The translations under genes and the position numbers were made by a program. Shown one piece after another: positions 43,276 to 54,831 of a DNA stretch of 64,000 nt (position 1 is its first letter; each line of letters opens with the position of its first letter). The notes beneath the pieces were generated by a model that was not told the origin of the DNA, searched no databases, and saw nothing but the letters and a program-made list of their open reading frames with translations. The DNA comes from Alisma plantago-aquatica (lineage: Eukaryota; Streptophyta; Magnoliopsida; Alismatales; Alismataceae): the NCBI GenBank assembly GCA_963693085.1, contig OY856409.1, positions 503,286,303-503,350,302 on the forward strand. Direction: 5' to 3'.

Positions 43276-46100
43276 GAAATTATAACCACTAAATATTAAT
43301 CATGAAAATTTGTACTAAAAGATGTATGAAATATAATACCTTCTTTGCATATTGGACCATCTTGAATTTCTTCATTTACTCTCATTTGATCTTCTAGGTG
43401 CAACTCATCTTTGAGATGATCACCATATTCTGTCATAAGATAGAAATAGGAATTGTTGTTAGAGCCTAGTACCCAGTAAGGGTGATCTGTGTGAACTTTT
43501 TAAGTGTATTACCCGATAGATAACCATCTAAAGTTGTCGTCATGAAAGTCATCAACATTATTACCATCATCTTCTACAGTATTATCTACAAATAATTAGT
43601 GGGTTATGTAAAATTGTTGTAGCAATTAGAATAATGTAATCTATGTAAATTACCTAGAACACGGAACATATGAAATTCTATGGACGTGTGAGTAATCCTC
43701 ATCTAAAGTTTCATTGATGTGGAAATCACCAACATTATCTTCATCACCTTCTACATTAATATCCAAATAACTAATAGATTATGGATGATTATTATAGCTA
43801 GAATAATTTAACTAGAAGAATTACCTACAACAGGGGTATCTGAATTTCCTTGGATGTGAGTGCCCTCAAAATATTAAAAGATTGAATATAATAATGAGAG
43901 ACAGTAAGAGAAATTACTAGTATAGAATTATATATAAATATACGCATAACTCACCTAAAGTTTCATGGTGGACAAATTTATTCAAATGTGATGTATCCTC
44001 ATCGCTCATGTCAAAATCCCTAGGTAACTCGCACATTTCTTCATATAATTCAGTATCTTCAGGTGGAATAGATATCCTCTTTTTGCATCTCACATTTCGA
44101 GTGGCTATAGTAATATTTTATATTAGGGTGATATAATATAAAATTAAATATACAAAATACTTACCTAAAGGTTCAGTCCTATGAGATGAATTATGATTTG
44201 GTACACTAAAATCAAAATGGACATATGTTCTCTTTAATTTTAGCTGGATAGTTCTCTTGAGAGTACTTGATCACCTATTCTGCTCATAGACTTGTCTACA
44301 TGAATTCAATCATTTCAAATAGTAAGAGATGAGTCATAAAGAAAAATTCTAATATTAATGTAGTAAATAAGGTACTTCATACCATGATTTTGAGTTTTGT
44401 TAAAAGCATCACCAACTAGAATTTCTTCTTCTAAAATTTCTGAGTTTCTTGGTTTCTTTATTTCTAATAGATTTATGGAAACAAATGATACAATATTGGG
44501 GGTTGGCGGTATATACATAGGCAACTAAATTGATTAAGACTTACTTGATGTTATCTCACTCAAGTGTTCCTTAAGTGGATTGTTATGGATGGGGACATGC
44601 TTTCCTTTGGTATTTGTATATGCATTTGTACTCTCTCTCACTATGAAAAGTAGAAGGAATCATAATTGATAGTGTTCGCTAATAGAAGGGGAAGAATCAC
44701 ATACAAAAATATAACTTGTGCCACTTTCAGATCTATGACAGTGATGTAAATTCTTACTTCCTTCAGTACTTTTGGTTGAGCCTAAATAAAGTGTGTTTGA
44801 AATCAATTCTAATTTTGTCTCTACATAATTACATTTTAACGTATAAATTAACTGGATATAGAAAATAATACCTCTGAAGTTGTTCCTTGAACGGGTGTGC
44901 TCCCTTGACTACCATAATTAGACACTACAATAAGATCATTAATATTTTAATAAATTTATCAGAAGTTACTAAACAATAAAAAATATTAATGACTGGAAAA
45001 AAAACAAATGGCATGAATTAGATTGTTTGCATCTTGGTTCATGTTCAATTTCTTGATCTATCCTCATACAGTCTTCTAGGTGCATGGCATTTTCAGCAAC
45101 AAACTTTTTCTTCAAACTTGGCTGCACACTTTTCTTGAGAATACTTGATTCACCTTTTTCATTTATAGATTTATCTATATCTATACAAAGCAATCATCTC
45201 ACATACTCAAGAGTACATTATGTCGGAAAATACAAATTATGATATTAATGTAGAAAGAGTATACCAAAATTTCTGACTTTTTTTAATACATTTGCAATTG
45301 GAATGTTATCATCCAAAAAATCTGAGTTTGTTGGTCTTGTTGTTGATCCATCTAACAAAATATATAAAATATTAACATAAACATAGGAAATTAAATACCT
45401 TCAAATGAACTTGTGTTTATCTTACCCATACTTTCCTTAAGGATGGACACAATTTTTTTTTTGCAGTTGCAATTGAATTTGCATTGCGACTCACTTCCTT
45501 ATTCAGATCCTTAAAGGTGGGTGTAGACTTTACAAGTGCTCTCTTCTTAGTTCCACTAACCACTTCTAGTTCTGAAATTTATAAAAAAGACAAAATACGT
45601 GACAAAATTTCTGACAAATAAAGAGTATGCCATAAATTAAATTAAAATTTCACATACCTGCTTTTCTTGATGCAAGATCGATGCCCTAATTTTCCATCTC
45701 CATGATTTGATTAACAGACTTGATCATAACTTTAGGTGGCATGACTCTACAAAAAAGTAGATTTTATTCAATCTTAGTTTGATGTTTGAATTGAAATACC
45801 AGATAGTCCTACATAAAACATATCATAAATATCAATAAAAAAGACTTATATTGACTATACCTCTACTCTATTCCTTTTTTTAGGTTGTAAAATTTCACTG
45901 ATTACACTTTTAGGTACTTTAAAAGATCTAGATATATCAGACCTAGTCCATCCAACATCGGGAACATCATTCAACCCACAACTAATTGAAGGTTTGTGAT
46001 ATCTACCCAAGTGATCATCTTTTTGTTCAACAATGAGATCATGATCGACATATACATTTTTAGGTTTCCAGTGGCATACAATACTCCAATCTCCATCTAT
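43276..46100 (-). pseudogene. Duplicated exon region between the two CACTA 2 genes
   Basis: Exon-like minus-strand pieces recur. HLEDCMRIDQEIEHEPRCK (about 45070-45015) and LHLEDQMRVNEEIQDGPICK (about 43410-43350) are copies. So are SSILKKSVQPSLKKKF (about 45150-45100) and a shorter STLKR.IQLKLK (about 44265-44230), and the segments 44315-44480 and 45230-45345 (shared TATTAATGTAG and AAAATTTCTGAGTT..TTGGT). These pairs indicate an old duplication with an offset of about 0.9 kb. A second, smaller duplication is at 43530-43845. The encoded peptide is Lys/Glu-rich and unrecognised. It is probably an N-terminal extension of the Transposase_24 protein or a third gene. Confidence 0.55.
43530..43845. 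repeat. Tandem duplication of about 170 bp within CACTA 2
   Basis: CATCTAAAGTT..TCAT..TG..AATCACCAACATTAT is followed by CATC.TCTAC, an AATTAGAATAAT-like stretch and ATTACCTA.AACA. The series occurs at about 43530-43670 and again at about 43708-43845. The minus-strand peptide GD.DNV.DFH is in both, consistent with exon duplication. Confidence 0.65.
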
Positions 46101-46120
46101 AGGATCTCTTGTGTAAAATC

Positions 46121-49100
46121 TTATTCAACTTGTTCAGGGTATATAAATGGTTCGTCTTCAAAGCTTCGCTTATTCATGTTAACATGTGCAATGTCAAGAT
46201 CATCAACTGACAACCCTTCCTCATCGACATTGAACCATGAGCATTTAAATAGAAAATAAGGATTCATTCCATGGTAGTGAATCTCAAAGATGTCATCTAG
46301 AAGTCTATAATATACTTCATCATCAGGGCCTATTGTAGCGATACCACTATTTTGTGTTACTCGATCTTTATTAACATCTTGACGCTCCAATTTGTATCCA
46401 TTCACAAAGTAACCTTTATAAGAATATATTACTATCTTAGGCCCTTGAGAAATATATTGGATAGGGTTGAGAAGTTCATCAAATTCTTGTATGGAAGCAA
46501 CCTAATTAGAAAAGAAAGATGAATCAAATTACGAAATAAGATAGAATAAAAATATTATGTTAAACAAAATAATGGTATTGTCTTACATGATCTTCAAACC
46601 AATTTACAAATGATTTGTGGGGGTGCAAATGTAAGGTGAAATCATCCCAACTAGGGTGTTGGCATCTCAAGATATCCTGATGCTTCCTGTATTTATGTAT
46701 GTCGTGGCAAAGATTTATTAAATAATTTTCAAAAATGATTTAGAATTAATAACATGATATTTACTTCACATAGGGTTGAACTTCCTCGGTATTAAGCAAT
46801 ATGAAACGTGTAGCTTGATGTAGTTCTTCTACAGATATGCTCACTATAGAATGAGAGCCGAGTGGGCTATCGACATACCTCACAGGTCTATGTAGCTTGG
46901 TTTCCACATCATGTAGATACCTATCACAAAAAATGCTTGCTTCCTCCATTAAATACCCTTCATCAATATAACCTTCTAGCCTACTCTTATTACGAATGTA
47001 ATTCTTTAGTGTGTGGAGATATCTCTCGATAGGATACATCCACCTAAACGGAACTAGCCCAGCACGTTTTGCTTCAGTTGCTAGATGCATAGCTAAATGG
47101 ACCATGACATCAAAGAATGCAGGAGAAAAAATCCTTTCTAAATTGCACATTATTATAGGATTTTTCTGTTCCAACTCTTCCATCTTTTCAATATTAATGA
47201 CCCTTTCACTTAGTTCTTTGAAAAAAATATAGAATTCGGTTAGAACTTTTCTAATAGTTTTGCTAATGCCTTTATCACATCTATTGGCAGGAGATGGTGT
47301 AGCAATATGTGGTGATCATGACTCTTCATACCGAGAGAAGTTTGATGAAAATCCTTCAGAGAGTTTAATATCCTTCAATACAGACAAAGTTTTCATTTTC
47401 TTCACTTGTCATTATGTATATTGCATGACGAAGCTTCCTAATGTTATTTGATTTTGAAAGTTTATGCCACAATGATTTACGTATTCACAAGTGTTGCAAA
47501 TCAAATCAGGCTTTAATATTGTCCTTGCTTTTACCATCCTTTTGAAGTAACCATGCCAAAATATTTTCACTCATGTTTTTTCTATGTGCATAACGTATAA
47601 ATTGTTTCGAACCAGCAATGAGCTCCAGTAAGGGAGCTCAAAAAATACTTCTCTTTTTCCAACCCTCTGGTAGTTCATGTTGGTCATGTGAATTATTACT
47701 TGAAACCTTTCCAAAGACAACATTATTGTAATCATTCCACAAGTGCTCAATTTGTTTCCCATGTAAAGGTTGAGGTGTGGATTCATGTTCTTCAACTCTA
47801 TTGAAGCTTTTTTTATCAGCACGCCATGAGTGGTTAATTGATAGAAAACAACGATGTCTTAGATAGACACATTTTCGACTGTATGGAAGGTAAATAGAAC
47901 CATGATCAGTGTGACAATAGGGACAAGCCTTGTAGCCTTTTGTACTCCAACCAGACAACATATTGTATGCAGGGAAGTCACTAACGGTCCATAGAAGCAT
48001 TGCTCGCATGTTAAATACCTCACCCAGATTAGCATCAAAAGTGTTCACTCCAACCCACAACGTCTTCAATTCATCAATCAATGGTCGGAGATAAACATCT
48101 ATATTGTTTCTTGGTGATTTTGAACCATCAATAAGAAGTGAAAACATTAAGAAAGATTGATGCATAGTGAGCCAGGGAGGAAGATTTTAACAAATTAAGA
48201 TGACGGGCCAAATACTTCTACTACTCCCCATCACAATATTGAAAGGGCTAAATCCATTTGTCGCTAAGCCAAGTCTGACATTTCGTGGCTCAATGTTGAA
48301 TGAAGGATATTTGGTATTAAAATCTTTCCAAGCCTTAGAATGCCTCGGGTGTTCCATTTCACCTATTGTGCTAGTCGTACTTGTGGAATGCCAAATCATC
48401 CAAGGAGATGTCTTATCTGAATTGAATAATCTTTTCAATCTAGGAATCAAAGGGAAGTGACGAAGAACTTTTGTGGTGTTTTTTCTTGATCTTTATCCTT
48501 CTTCCCCGACTTGTATCAATCCACCTCAAGGTAGAACACTTTGAACATTTGTCTAAATTGAAGTATTCTGTTGTATAAAGTATACAATCATTGGGGCATG
48601 CATGGATCTTCTGATAATCCAACCCTAGAGAAGACATAAGTTTTCTACATTCATACCATGTTGTTGGCAACTTGTGTCCCACAGGTAACACTTTAGATAG
48701 AAGTTCCAGATATCTTGACATCACCTTGTTGCTTATTTTATTTAAGCATCTGTGTCTAAATAGATGAACAACAAAGGAGAGCTTTGAGCAGTTATCACAA
48801 CCTGGATGTAACGGTTCACAAGCATCTTTAAGTAATTCCTCAAATTTCTTATTATCATGAACGGGATTTTCATTATCACTACCACCATCATCATGAACTG
48901 GATATTCACTACCACTATCAGGAAAATTTGTTCCCATTTCTACATCATCATAACATGCATCATTTATCAACCCCTACATATCGTCAAAAGAGTAAGCCAT
49001 GTCTTGATTGACCATTTGATCTTGTTTGTCAATACCATGATATTCCCAATCAGTGTCGGTCGAATAACATGCCATGTAATTGTCTCCCTATCATAAAAGA

Positions 49101-49245
49101 ATTTGTGCTCACACTTCACACAAGGACACTTGACCTTAGTACGATCCTAAATGCAAAATCTAAAAATAAGTTAAATCCTTACGTGAATGCCTCTTGGCAA
49201 CGTTCATGTTTCAATTTTTCCTCTACTCATCCAACTCCTATCCAT
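46121..49245 (-). pseudogene. TNP2-type transposase of CACTA 2 (TAD, Transposase_21, DUF4218, DUF4216)
   Basis: The likely start ATG is at 49245 (MDRSWMSRGKIE), the usual beginning of the transposase-associated domain, whose cysteine part KVKCPCVKCEHKFFYDRE follows at about 49133-49080 after an intron. The TNP2 domain then gives CDNCSKLSFVVHLFRH (about 48810-48765), KIHACPNDCILYTTEYFNLD (about 48610-48550), GSKSPRNNIDVYLRPLIDEL (about 48125-48065) and STKGYKACPYCHTDHGSIYL (about 47955-47895). DUF4218 gives FSPAFFDVMVHLAMHLATEA through RWMYPIERYLHTLKNYIR (about 47140-47000). DUF4216 is VYYRLLDDIFEIHYHGMNPY followed by FLFKCSWFNVDEEG (about 46312-46215). Frames shift several times (near 48440, 48180 and 47630), so it is dead, but all domains remain, unlike CACTA 1. 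Confidence 0.87.
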
Positions 49246-51969
49246 GGCTCCCTGAAAAATGATCATGTAATTTTGTTAAATTTTCATCTTTGTATAAGAA
49301 CCAATTATTGTTTATGTAAAACAAAACTTTTTAAAAACCTCCAACATAATATGAACTAAATATGATTTAGGAAAATCATGACTAATTTGGTGAAATTATT
49401 TCTGATTTTACATTTTTAGTATGATTTATTTAAGAATAACATTTGATTAGGTCATGTAAATTAAAAATCAAGTTTGAATTAGACAAAATAATGTCAAATT
49501 TGGGCAATTATGTATTGCAAGTGCATGGGCACATGTGCATTTTTTTAACTACTTGGAGCATTGTTACACTACATTTAATACAACATTTGCATGCCTTATC
49601 TGAAATATGTAATCAATGTTTTGAGACAAAATAAAATGCATGGAAGAGGTGACCACACAGATGTATCTAGTTTTTGAATTCTAGAAGATTTTTAGTAACC
49701 TGAGCAATTGAATATGTAATCAATAAGTGAAGTCAACCACTAAGAGAGACAGAGCCAGAAGCTGATTGTAGAGTTTAGAAATGTTATTGTGATTCTTCTT
49801 GTTATAATAGATATAGGATAGTTGACCCGATAGTCATTGTAGTAGGGAGAGAAATCAAAGTTTAGCGATTCTCTATTCAAGACGTTTTGCATCCATTAAA
49901 TTGCCTAAATCGCCAGAATTTGAACATTATACTCTAGTTTAGATTCGACATTAGCACCATCAGTAAATTTGCAAGTGCATCATGTTAGAAGGTAGTATTT
50001 CCCTTGGGACTTTCAAATAATAGTTTTTATTATCCAACTTGATGGAAGTAACTTTTAGACCATCTATAGTGGAGCCAGAAGCCATGAGTTATACTGAGAG
50101 ATGCAATTCTGGTTTTTGTTCCTTTATTTATATATTTAAACTACTGTGCCACTCCTCTTTGTTTAGTCCAACACTGTATTTTGAGTTTTCAGGCTTTCCA
50201 AAACACTTATATAAGTATGATCTTGTTCATAATTTAACACAAACTCCTGCCATATTACACGGTAGAAGCCTATTTTCCCCTGCTCTAATGTGAAGAAGTG
50301 ATCCTGCTCCCCTTGCTCATTGTTGTTGCTGCCCTCCCCCTTGTTTCAACCAACACCACTACCCCATCTTCCCTCTCCCTCTCCCTCTCCCTCCATCTCC
50401 CTCTCCTGCTCCTACTCCCTATTTTTCCTATATTCCTACCACTGCTACCACCTCCACCTAGTTGCAGCCCCTACCCCCTCTTCAAGTTCCCATACCCTAG
50501 TGTACGTGACCAACTATATAAGATAACTTATATTGCTAAATCATAATTCACACATAACATCATACCTTTTAAAAATTTTAGTTTGACGCTTTCATAAAGT
50601 TCAATTGAAATTTTCACACCTATAAAATCAATTTGGCAAAGTATCAATTTAAATGTGCACAAACCACTTTAACTAAATTCACATCAAAAATTTAACTTAT
50701 CTAGAGTTTGCATGGTATGGAATTTCCTTTGTGATGTTCTTCATGTATCGATCTTTCCTATGAGCCCTTAAAACCCCTATTCTCATATTTGGATTAGTTC
50801 CTATAATTTTTTGAAGATTGATTGATCTGAAAATCTGAACACTAATAATTGCCAATATGTTGTCTTTCTATGATGACCAGTCCTCGTGGGATTCCCCCAA
50901 GCCTTTGGAATCTACGGCTTATACTCAAGATTCATGTAAGTTCCATCGTTCCTGGTTCTTTCTCACATACATACTGGAAGGGGCGCTCCCCTGTTCTTCC
51001 GTGAAAACAAAGCGCCATAGGAAAGGAGATCAATGTTTGTCGTTCCATGGTATAAATGACCTAAAACAAAACAACATGATAGGATTGAATTTGTCCAGTT
51101 TCTTACCTTTCTTCCATATGTCTATGAGTCTATTCTACAACAGATCTAGGATCTCCACATGTCACCACTTGATGAACTGTATGGCCAACTTCTATGACTC
51201 ATACCAATGAGTTCCTAGCTTTTACTCCCTGTACTTGACTCCTTAGCAACAAATGTTTGTCCTAGACATGGACGTGGTTGTAGTAGATGGAATGAATGTG
51301 ATCCCCAAGACAGGAACGTGTGACTACATCCACTTCTCAATGCCATGGCTCAATCATTGCTTCCACAATAACAAATGTTTGGAGAAGTGTAATCCTTCCT
51401 AAATTTGATATGGTAATCCTGAGCAAGGCTAATGCACATTGGTTCAGTCAACTTCTACATAAGAATACAATTATATTCAACATATAAATGAGATATTAAT
51501 AGTCTGCAAGTCTAATGCAATGTGGTGACTGATTCCGCCTAGAGCCCCTCTTCACTGTGTGGTGTAAGCCCCTCTATAGGGATGATTTCTCTTATAAGCA
51601 TTTTTTCGAATGATCCATGGGCATCCGATTCAAGAGGGGAGGGAGAAGAAAGGAAACAATCATGCATTTACAAGAAGAGTAGTTGAAGATCAGGGACTTA
51701 CCTAGATAATGAAGTTCCAAACGTCGAAGACAATAGTGAGTGTCACCACCGCCGATCCCTTGTGGAGCTACCCCAAGATCTGATCTTCATCGCCACCGAT
51801 CTCCATTGAAGCTTGCCCAATATCCAGTGTCTTCGCCGGTCCTCTTTGGAGCTTGCCTAGGTTCTGATGTCTATCGCCTTGGATTTGGCAAAAAAGCAAA
51901 CTGACCGACGCTATTTGGAGCCTGAGGCACCTTGGATTTAATGAGCAGCGAGACTCCTCGATTCCATGG
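49246..51969. other. Mostly unassigned stretch upstream of CACTA 2 and the Athila LTR
   Basis: No gene recognised. 50360-50420 is a CCCTCT-rich low-complexity tract. A 117-codon plus frame (50857-51210) matches nothing I know. 51735-51930 carries a degenerate tandem repeat, listed separately. The high-coordinate CACTA 2 terminus should lie in the first part of this stretch but was not found. Confidence 0.5.
51735..51930. repeat. Degenerate 40-60-bp tandem repeats next to the Athila LTR
   Basis: Four loose copies of TCTTCGCC..CC.....TTGGAGCTTGCC.A...TCTGATG occur at about 51735, 51785, 51828 and 51868. On the minus strand they encode related Gly/Gln/Asp-rich peptides (GDRHQNLGKLQRG, DIGQASMEIGGDED). 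Confidence 0.5.
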
Positions 51970-52206
51970 TGATGTGATGATTTTGAGTCGCATTTATTGA
52001 CTTGTTTGATATGTGTTTTATGCATTTATTAGTCATTTTCATGGTTAATGTTGCATAATTCATTCACTTTAGTCTATGCTACTTCTTTATGTCAAATTTC
52101 CCCTATTTTAGCATTTTGAGTATTAATTATAAAAAAAAAAAATATGTTTTGTGTGGACTTATGTGGTTTCGTGTGTTAATTTCAGGAAAAACAAGTATCT
52201 GCTACT

Positions 52207-52546
52207 GTCGATACCATCGATAGTGGTCGATACCATCGACCGGACCACAGGTTGCCAGCCGCAAGGACCAGAAGAAAGTCGATACTATCGACGGGGATGT
52301 CGATGGTATCGAGATACCATCAGGTTGCTGGCGAAGAGTGCGTCAATACTATCGACCCATATGTCGATACTATCGACTGGTGGAGCTACAGCGACACATA
52401 AAGACAAAACCGTCACTACAGGTTCGTCGATACCATTGACCTGCGTCGATGGTATCGAGATAGCATCAGGCGCAAAGACAAAAGAAAAGAAGAACAGCCG
52501 ATAGCGTGCTAGGTCGATACCATCGACCCGCGTCGATGGTATCGAC
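52207..52546. repeat. Ten copies of GTCGATACCATCGAC in the Athila LTR
   Basis: Near-identical 15-mers start at 52207, 52226, 52278, 52299, 52342, 52363, 52426, 52445, 52513 and 52532. Variants differ at the middle (CC, CT or the complementary GG) or at one outer base. Three copies (52299, 52445, 52532) are inverted and each sits next to a forward partner. The pair at 52512-52547 is a perfect 16-bp inverted repeat around a CCGC loop. The unit is itself almost palindromic (GTCGAT..ATCGAC). It lies upstream of the TATA-like site, in U3. Confidence 0.95.
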
Positions 52547-52618
52547 CCCGTCAGATATTAGTTTGTTTTAGATTGATCTTAATCCGATGGTTGTGATTTA
52601 TTGGCGACATAATTCGGG

Positions 52619-52626
52619 ATATATAC
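52619..52626 (+). promoter_or_regulatory. TATA-like box in the Athila LTR
   Basis: ATATATAC lies about 70 bp downstream of the last palindromic motif and about 1 kb before the LTR end, a plausible U3 promoter position. Not otherwise supported. Confidence 0.4.
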
Positions 52627-53597
52627 CTAATGACGGCGCCCAAGAGGGAATCATCACGTCATTAGCCGTTGCACACATCCCGAGAAGAGGTGGAGAGAAG
52701 AACGGAGCCTGGAAGCACGCCCCAGCCGATCCGAACGCTGAATAAGATGTTTTCCACCACCGAAAGCCGGGAGAACGTGTATTCAACGCCAAGGATCGCT
52801 TGGATCTTCTCCGTTCAGGGGTTTCACCACTCAATCACGTTTTTTTCCATGTTTCCCTTTTTCTACTCCACATTTTTCTTTGAGATGAACATGTGGGGCT
52901 AATCCCCTTCGTCTTTAGGACCGGGAGTAGCCCGGGAATTCATTGTATGACGATTTTATCATAGTAATTCATATCGTATCTCTTAAATCCGTGGTATAAT
53001 TTCATTTTCTCCAATATATTGTTATGCTTGATCACCATAATAATAATCTAATGCCCTTAATTACTTTGAAAGAAGAATTAATGGTTGAAAAGAGACAGAA
53101 TTTACATTAATTGACAAATCCCTTGAACAAGGTGGTGTAAGATTAATGGTGGATACCGAGAGGTCGTTTTTAATGCACCTAGTTTAGGGTATAGGTTACT
53201 ACGACGGTGGAACCGACCTAGACATAGGTAGTAAATTGTACCACGATAGTGGGTAATTCTGATTTCAAGCCACTACCCAGATAGAGAGATAAAATTGAGT
53301 GAATGCATAGAATTTAATACAATGAAAACCCATGGTGAAACCGCAATCCTAAAGATCTCCTTTTGAATTGATTAAACCAAACATTTAATCGATTGCTTTG
53401 TTTTGTTTCATTTTTATTTTCTTTTAATTTTAACAACAACTCTCAACTATTTAATCGGCTTAGCTGATCGCGAGTAGTTAGTAGGAGTCTCTGACAATTT
53501 CACGTATCCCTGAGTTCGACTCGGGCCTCACAAAGGCCTATATTACTTCGACGCGTTCACTTGCATTTCTGCGCACGGTAAATTTGCGTCAAGTTTT

Positions 53598-53614
53598 TGG
53601 CGTCGTTGCTGGGG
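53598..53614 (+). other. Primer-binding site, tRNA-Asp type
   Basis: TGGCGTCGTTGCTGGGG follows the LTR by six bases. It matches the Athila/Tat primer site complementary to tRNA-Asp except for two C-to-T changes, both at positions expected to be methylated. Confidence 0.9.
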
Positions 53615-53901
53615 ATACGGAAAACTATCGGCACTTTGAGTGCTGCAAGTGGCCACTCTAGGCCACAATTTTTTTTATTTTATCATTTCAAAAATTCATA
53701 ATCTATTTTCTAAATATTTGCAATCGTCAAGCACTGTACTAAATTTAATTTTTCTATTTGTAGGTATTGTGCATGGTATAGACGCGTAGTACAGACTACA
53801 CAAGGCACACACCAGAGGTTCCACTGCCGGGACCGGAAGACGAAGGCGAGTATAATCAAGACCATCTTGAGGATATAGTTTCTAAACCCGAACAAGAAGA
53901 G

Positions 53902-54831
53902 ATGGATGAGCCACAGACAATATGGGTGAAGATCAAGGCTTCTTCCTCATCTTCTTCCAAGGGGCCGATCAAGAAGCAAGCGGTTAATATTCCGACATAC
54001 AAGATTGATCCGACTTTAATCAACTTGGTGAAGTCGAATGCTTTTCATGGGATCAAGAATGAAGATCCCGTTGCGCATATAAGTCAATTTGTGGAGAATT
54101 GTGATATGATAAAAATCGACAGATTTCCACAAGATGTGCTATACTTGAAGCTTTTCCCGAGTTCTCTAGCGGGAAACACACGAGAATGGCTACACAACTT
54201 GGACGATGAATATGTGGAGTCTTGGGACCACATGGTGGAGGTTTTCTTTGAACGGTTCTTCCCGCCCGAGAAGACCAATGACATGATCAGGAAGATCCAC
54301 AACTTCACCCAACAAGCAGGAGAAACCTACTCTGAGACCTAGGAAAGGTTTCAGATTATGCTCAGGCAGTGCCCGCATCACGGGCTTGATAAGGATACAC
54401 AGGTCAAGATCTTCTATTTTTCTCTCTCCGAGCATGATAGAAGCAACCTCGATTCAGCCGTCTCAAGATTCTTCTTGAATAACACGGACACCAGGTGTTG
54501 GGAAATCCTAAAGAACATGGCCAAGAAATAATCATGGGGCAAAAGAGGCATTGTGGAGCAAGTTTGAGTGGCAGGTGAATCTAAAGCAATCAAGGAGATG
54601 AATGAGAAGATGGATCTTCTCACGAAGAAACTTCTTGTAAAGGAGGATACTGAGTCTGAGGATGAGGCTCAAGTTAAATTCATGAGGCAGCAGCAAGGCT
54701 ACAGGAATAACGACTATTCATGGAGGAAAGACAAGAAGTTCTCCTGGAAGGATCCAAATAACTTCTTGTAGGATCTAGATGCTAAACCCTAGCCAGTAGC
54801 AGAGGATAAGAGCACAGAGCTGCTCAATCAA
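53902..54831 (+). pseudogene. Athila gag remnant
   Basis: Gag forms the virus-like particle. The frame opens at 53902 (MDEPQTIWVKI) and contains the retrotransposon gag domain: FHGIKNEDPVAHISQFVENC (about residues 49-68), LFPSSLAGNTREWLHNL (about 84-100) and FFERFFPPEKTNDMIRKI (about 114-131). It is closed by TAG at 54340, but the same frame continues with ERFQIMLRQCPHHGLD and further gag sequence to about 54530, where TAA occurs. More stops at 54567, 54769 and 54790 follow before the next open stretch. A KEMNEKMDLLTKKLL helix near 54590 is probably the C-terminal coiled-coil part. No zinc knuckle was seen, as is common in Athila. Confidence 0.88.

Larger units (their letters stand above)
40486..49245 (-). 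mobile_element. CACTA (En/Spm) transposon 2, termini not found
   Basis: The minus strand carries a TNP2 transposase remnant (49245-46121) followed on the same strand by a duplicated exon region and a Transposase_24 protein (to about 40486), the gene order of CACTA 1 but without a Ulp1 domain. A TRIM-like element has inserted at 41151-42736. I could not identify CACTA ends on either side, so the limits given are those of the coding remnants. Confidence 0.75.
51970..53591 (+). repeat. Athila 5' LTR
   Basis: The left edge is inferred from TGATGTGATGATTTTGAGTC (TG start, style typical of Athila LTRs). The right edge is AATTTGCGTCA, directly before AGTTT and the primer site. Length is 1.62 kb, a usual Athila size. 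It contains a palindromic motif cluster (52207-52546), a TATA-like site (52619) and a normal AT-rich R/U5. With the 3' LTR missing, the edges cannot be confirmed by comparison. Confidence 0.7.
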
